DNA from: CANJBX01 sp041487815
Lineage (GTDB): Bacteria > Pseudomonadota > Alphaproteobacteria > Rhizobiales > Xanthobacteraceae
DNA: 5,944 bases
Reading direction: 5' to 3'
Assembly (NCBI GenBank): GCA_041487815.1
Contig: JBGPOB010000240.1
Span: forward strand, 1 to 5,944
Shown: in pieces, positions 4,755 to 5,944 of the stretch
Layout: each line of letters begins with the position of its first letter
How positions within the stretch are numbered: the stretch's first letter is position 1
The notes under the pieces: model-generated
Seen by the model: the letters and a program-made list of their open reading frames with translations, nothing else
Database searches by the model: none
What the model was told of the DNA's origin: nothing
Position numbers and translations under genes: made by a program

Positions 4755-5944
4755 CGCGAGCTCCCTTGAGCCCGGCGAGATTGCCCGCGAATGCGGTCTC
4801 GTCGTCGAGGCAGCGCAGGTCGAGGATCAGCGCCTGATCGTCAATGCGTCCGATCACGGGAATCGGCAGATTGCGCAATGCGGTTGCGAGCGCGGCAAGC
4901 GAACGCCCGCCGCCGCGCGCGCTGGCGGGGCGGATTGCCAGTCCGACGCTCGGAACGCTCTCAAGCGGCAATGCGCCGGACCCGATCTGGCTCGTGCAAT
5001 CGACGACATCCACGCCGAATGCAGGGCCGACGGCTTTCGCAACCGCCGAACGCAAGCGCTGCGCCTGGACATTGATGTCTTCTTTCGGCCGCGCCAGCAT
5101 CCGGATCGTCGGCAACCGCTCGGCGAGCCGGTCCGGATCGCGGTAGAGACGCAATGTCGCCTCGATCGCCGCAAGCCTGATTTTGTCGACGCGCAGCGCG
5201 CGCTTCATCGGATTACGGTTGATCTTTGCAATCAGCTCCTTGCGACCGACGATGAACCCGGCCTGGGGGCCGCCCAACAACTTGTCGCCGGAGAAGGTCA
5301 CGAGGTCGGCGCCGTCGGCAATCGATTCGGCGACGGTCGGTTCGTGCGCGAGGCCGAAGCGGGCGAGATCAATCAACGTCCCCGAGCCAAGATCATTGGC
5401 GAACGGCACGTTGCGTTCCCGCGTCAGCGTGGCGAGATCGCGCGCGGTCACCTCGGCGGTAAAACCCTCGATCCGGTAGTTGGAAGTATGGACCTTGAGA
5501 ACGAGGCCGGTCTTGGGCCCGATCGCCGCAACGTAATCTTTGCCATGCGTGCGATTGGTGGTGCCGATCTCGACGAGTTTTGCGCCGGCCCGCGCCATGA
5601 TATCGGGCATGCGGAAGGCGCCGCCGATCTCGATCAATTCACCGCGCGAGATGATCGCCTCGCGTCCCTTCGCCAGCGTGTTGACCACGATGAGGACGGC
5701 AGCCGCATTGTTGTTGACGACGGTCGCGTCCTCCGCCCCGGTCAATTCACAGAGCAGGCCGCGGACCAAGGCATCACGCTCACCGCGCCGGCCGGTACCA
5801 AGATCGAACTCGAGAGCGACGGCCTGGCGCATCGCAGTGACCGCGGCTGCAACGGCTGCCTCGGCAAGAATCGCACGGCCCAGATTGGTGTGCAGCACCG
5901 TGCCGGTGAGATTGAAGACGGCGCGCACTTTCGGCCGGGCATCA
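4741..5944 (-). CDS. selA: L-seryl-tRNA(Sec) selenium transferase SelA (N-terminus beyond right edge)
   Basis: SelA is a pyridoxal-phosphate enzyme that converts Ser-tRNA-Sec to Sec-tRNA-Sec using selenophosphate; the E. coli enzyme is a homodecamer. The visible 400 residues begin DARPKVRAVFNLTGTVLHTN, which matches E. coli SelA at roughly residue 80, so about 75-80 residues lie off the window. GTG at 5926-5928 is an internal valine codon and not the start. Conserved segments are NLTGTVLHTNLGRA, GAEDATVVNNNAAAVL, ISRGELIEIGGAFRMPD, GTTNRTH, KVHTSNYRIEGFT and NDLGSGTLIDL. The PLP-lysine motif TFSGDKLLGGPQAG has its Lys codon at 5281-5283 (E. coli Lys295). The C-terminus has TSQIGSGALP, LPIPVIGRI and LDLRCLDDE. 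No frame breaks or missing key residues were seen. It ends at TGA 4741-4743, overlapping the following small ORF by 14 bases, and leads a sel operon whose promoter and upstream genes are outside the window. Confidence 0.96.
   Translation of the reverse strand, partial: DARPKVRAVFNLTGTVLHTNLGRAILAEAAVAAAVTAMRQAVALEFDLGTGRRGERDALVRGLLCELTGAEDATVVNNNAAAVLIVVNTLAKGREAIISRGELIEIGGAFRMPDIMARAGAKLVEIGTTNRTHGKDYVAAIGPKTGLVLKVHTSNYRIEGFTAEVTARDLATLTRERNVPFANDLGSGTLIDLARFGLAHEPTVAESIADGADLVTFSGDKLLGGPQAGFIVGRKELIAKINRNPMKRALRVDKIRLAAIEATLRLYRDPDRLAERLPTIRMLARPKEDINVQAQRLRSAVAKAVGPAFGVDVVDCTSQIGSGALPLESVPSVGLAIRPASARGGGRSLAALATALRNLPIPVIGRIDDQALILDLRCLDDETAFAGNLAGLKGARDALA
4761..4767 (-). promoter_or_regulatory. 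Ribosome binding site of the selA-selB intergenic small ORF
   Basis: AAGGGAG lies six bases upstream of ATG 4754, within the last codons of selA. Its strength and spacing are the main reason to treat the 58-codon ORF as translated instead of as filler between selA and selB. Confidence 0.5.

Noticed and set aside
5926..5928. GTG as the selA start
   Set aside because: The preceding in-frame codons (DARPK) are open to the window edge, and E. coli SelA has about 80 more residues before this point, so this is an internal valine.

Overview
The window is GC-rich (roughly 65% by eye) and chromosomal in character. Codon usage, strong GGAGG-type Shine-Dalgarno (SD) sites and protein types suggest an alphaproteobacterium, most likely Hyphomicrobiales (Bradyrhizobium/Rhodoplanes-like). 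That placement is an inference from style and recalled homologues; no search was run.

Left part (1-2291), envelope genes. A truncated minus-strand gene at the left edge encodes a secreted SMP-30/gluconolactonase-like beta-propeller protein. It is divergent from a plus-strand pair: a secreted trypsin/PDZ (HtrA-like) protein that has lost two of its three catalytic residues, then a six-helix HdeD/DUF308 membrane protein 41 bases downstream. The leader of the protease-like gene carries a near-perfect SD driving a 27-codon ORF. That ORF runs through a 13-bp hairpin and overlaps the protease start codon, a layout typical of translational control.

Middle (2292-2529). This convergent spacer holds an apparently decayed minus-strand gene with a premature TAA. 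I see no convincing terminator in it.

Right part (2506-5944), minus strand: selA (N-terminus beyond the right edge), a 58-codon small ORF overlapping both neighbours, selB, and selC (tRNA-Sec, anticodon UCA). Together they are the core selenocysteine insertion machinery. SelA converts Ser-tRNA-Sec to Sec-tRNA-Sec, and SelB delivers it to UGA codons marked by a SECIS hairpin. Two universal parts, SelD (selenophosphate synthetase) and any selenoprotein such as formate dehydrogenase, are not in the window.

The most striking feature is that the selB reading frame has no stop after its last conserved domain. It continues in frame through all 93 bases (exactly 31 codons) of selC and stops at a UGA that overlaps, as GTGA, the start of the decayed gene. 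A single transcript would therefore carry the tRNA inside the selB coding frame, so making the tRNA and translating selB to its stop would be mutually exclusive on any one RNA.
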